A DNA stretch of 64,000 bases from FEN-1219 sp963713355. GTDB lineage: Bacteria > Pseudomonadota > Gammaproteobacteria > Steroidobacterales > Rariloculaceae. The notes beneath the pieces are model-generated. The model did not search any database. It was not told the DNA's origin and worked only from the letters and a program-made list of their open reading frames with translations. The stretch covers positions 57,737-121,736 of the forward strand of contig CAVQLK010000007.1 of assembly GCA_963713355.1 (NCBI GenBank), given 5' to 3'. The number at the start of each line of letters is the position of its first letter. Within the stretch, counting starts at the first letter, position 1. Shown here piece after piece: positions 62,470-64,000 of this stretch. A program made the position numbers and the translations under genes.

Positions 62470-64000
62470 GTGCGAACGAAGTTCAACGTGGCGGCGGCGC
62501 TCGCGGTCGCGGCAGCCGTTGGCGCCTGCGAAGCTCCGACTGCGAGCACGGACGCGCTCGGCGATGCGCCCGGCCGCGCAGCCTGCGAGGCACTGCGCGA
62601 CCTGCCCAACCTGACGATTACCTTGGCCAGGCTCGTCGAGCGCAGCCATACCGCGCCGCGGCACTGCTACGTTCGCGGCGCAATACCGCCTGGGATCGTC
62701 TATCACGTTCAATTGCCGTTGCCCGAGAGCTGGAACGGCCGGTTCCTGAAGCACGGCGACGGCGCGAAAGACGGCGATCTCGACTATGCCGACCATCGGC
62801 TGGCGCAGGGCTACGCCGTCGCGAACAGCAATATGGGCCACGACGCGGGCTCGGAGCCGGGCGCATGGTTCGCGTTCGACAACCGTCAAGCCGAAATCGA
62901 CTTCGGTTACCGCGCCGTCCACCTGACGGCCAATGCCGCGAAGGCCGTCGTCGCGGCGTACTACGAGCGGCCCGCCGCGCGCTCGTACTTCGAGGGCTGC
63001 TCGACGGGCGGCCGCGAGGGGCTCATCGAAGCGCAACGCTTTCCGGACGATTTCGACGGCATCGTCGCCGGCGCGCCCGTGTTCATGTATCAAGAGCTCA
63101 ACGCGGGCCACACCTGGTTGCTGCAGCGCGTGTTCCGCGACGATTACGCCGGCAATCTCGCCTTCGATGCCGACGGCGACGGCAGGCCCGAGAGCTTGCG
63201 TAAGCTCGAGCTGCTCGCTGACGCGGTGCTCGCCCGCTGCGATGCGAACGACGGAATCAAAGACGGCGTCCTCGACGAGCCGCTCATCTGCGACTTCGAG
63301 CCGAAGCGCGACCTGGCCGCGATGACGTGCGCGAACGACGTCGATGCCGACGCCTGCTTCACGGCCGCGCAGATGCGGACGATCGAGGATTTCTATCGCG
63401 GCCCCTACGACAGCCGCGGCACGTCGATAATCAAAGGCCGCGCATTCGGCGCCGAGCGCGGCTGGACCGAATACATTCCGCACGCGGGCAACGAAATGAT
63501 GCCAGAGCATCTTTCCAACGCGCGCAATCACGCCGCGTTCTTGTTCTACGAGAACGATCCCGGCGTGCCCGTGCCGCGCGCGAACGACCTCACCTACGTG
63601 CCCGACAAGACCGCGACGCCGCCGGAGTGGGCGTGGTGGGAGTTCGACATCGACGATCTCACGGCCGGCAAAGCGGACCTCATGAAGTTGCTTTTGAACG
63701 CGACGGACGCAGACCTCGAGCGCTTCCTGCTGCGCCGCAACGGCAAGCTCATTCTCTGGCACGGCTGGAACGATGCCGGCGCGCCGCCGGAGCCGACGCG
63801 TGATTACTACGACGAGGTCGTGGCGCAGACGTTCGGCCGCGATCTTGCCGCGGCCCGCGAGCATGCGCGGCTATTCATGTTTCCCGGCATGGGTCACTGC
63901 GGGGGCGGGCCGGGGCCCAACACATGGGATGCGCTCGCGCCGCTCGTCGAGTGGGTCGAGAACGGCGCGGCGCCCGAGCACGTCGTCGCGACGCACTCGA
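62470..64000 (+). CDS. Tannase/feruloyl esterase-family lipoprotein (3' truncated)
   Basis: At least 510 residues from GTG 62470; the frame is still open at the window edge. Lipobox in LAVAAAVGACEAPT predicts a lipoprotein with Cys20. Tannase-family alpha/beta hydrolase: the CS-D-HC motif is complete, with C177-S178 in FEGCSTGGREG, the acid in WHGWNDAGAPP and H-C in PGMGHCGGGPG; the two cysteines bridge beside the active site in known members. A lid domain with Asp-rich calcium-binding-like turns (DADGDGRPE, DANDGIKDGVLD) separates them. Substrates are probably phenolic acid esters; specificity unknown. Confidence 0.9.
   Translation, partial: MRTKFNVAAALAVAAAVGACEAPTASTDALGDAPGRAACEALRDLPNLTITLARLVERSHTAPRHCYVRGAIPPGIVYHVQLPLPESWNGRFLKHGDGAKDGDLDYADHRLAQGYAVANSNMGHDAGSEPGAWFAFDNRQAEIDFGYRAVHLTANAAKAVVAAYYERPAARSYFEGCSTGGREGLIEAQRFPDDFDGIVAGAPVFMYQELNAGHTWLLQRVFRDDYAGNLAFDADGDGRPESLRKLELLADAVLARCDANDGIKDGVLDEPLICDFEPKRDLAAMTCANDVDADACFTAAQMRTIEDFYRGPYDSRGTSIIKGRAFGAERGWTEYIPHAGNEMMPEHLSNARNHAAFLFYENDPGVPVPRANDLTYVPDKTATPPEWAWWEFDIDDLTAGKADLMKLLLNATDADLERFLLRRNGKLILWHGWNDAGAPPEPTRDYYDEVVAQTFGRDLAAAREHARLFMFPGMGHCGGGPGPNTWDALAPLVEWVENGAAPEHVVATHS

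Overview
The window is strongly GC-rich, gene-dense and chromosomal. Several features point to a gammaproteobacterium, probably near the Xanthomonadales/Nevskiales/Steroidobacterales side of the class: the order TIGR02449-zapA-6S RNA-fthC facing ygfB-pepP-ubiH-ubiI, a Crp/Vfr/Clp regulator beside coq7, an rplM-rpsI pair followed by tRNA-Gln, and lgt-thyA. This placement is inference from gene order and motifs. No phage, plasmid, insertion sequence or CRISPR array was recognised.

Layout. 0-7 kb: an ExeA-type ATPase fused to an FHA domain, then purine synthesis genes (purK, purE, purC) around pmbA and a YihY/BrkB membrane protein. A double stem-loop repeat follows the stop codons of purK and pmbA. 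7-10.4 kb: djlA, a crp-type regulator with a perfect CRP box upstream, coq7, rplM-rpsI and tRNA-Gln. 10.4-13.7 kb: a decayed beta-propeller gene, an ankyrin-repeat protein, rpiA and a 48-residue Lys/Arg-rich protein. 13.8-20.2 kb: EVE-domain protein, fthC, 6S RNA, zapA, and the ygfB-pepP-ubiH-ubiI operon. With coq7, the window carries all three flavin or di-iron ubiquinone hydroxylases. 20-29.4 kb: a large Nma111-like protease, a membrane protein, an M23 peptidase, a thioredoxin-fold YyaL/SSP411 protein, lgt, thyA and a coupled beta-propeller protein. 29.4-38.5 kb: small accessory genes, a two-gene M16 peptidase pair, a dehydrogenase-SrkA kinase fusion and a DUF222-HNH nuclease.

38.8-48.9 kb holds four tandem paralogous ADOP-type (MacB/FtsX) permease genes with no ATPase partner. 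All four are interrupted by single-base indels, although their amino-acid sequences are conserved between the breaks. 48.9-60.4 kb is a putative cell-surface locus. A minus-strand operon encodes three secreted DUF11-type proteins and a roughly 1,800-residue DUF11/SdrB/beta-barrel outer-membrane protein (one frameshift). Divergent from it is a roughly 1,000-residue DUF11 protein with four frameshifts. The window closes with an S9 peptidase and a truncated tannase/feruloyl esterase lipoprotein.

The best candidate for something undescribed is the DUF11/beta-barrel surface operon. The four-copy ADOP array, the dehydrogenase-kinase fusion and the extragenic double-hairpin repeat come next. The indels cluster at 38.8-60.4 kb and show no substitution-type stop codons, so consensus sequence error must be excluded before calling them true pseudogenes.
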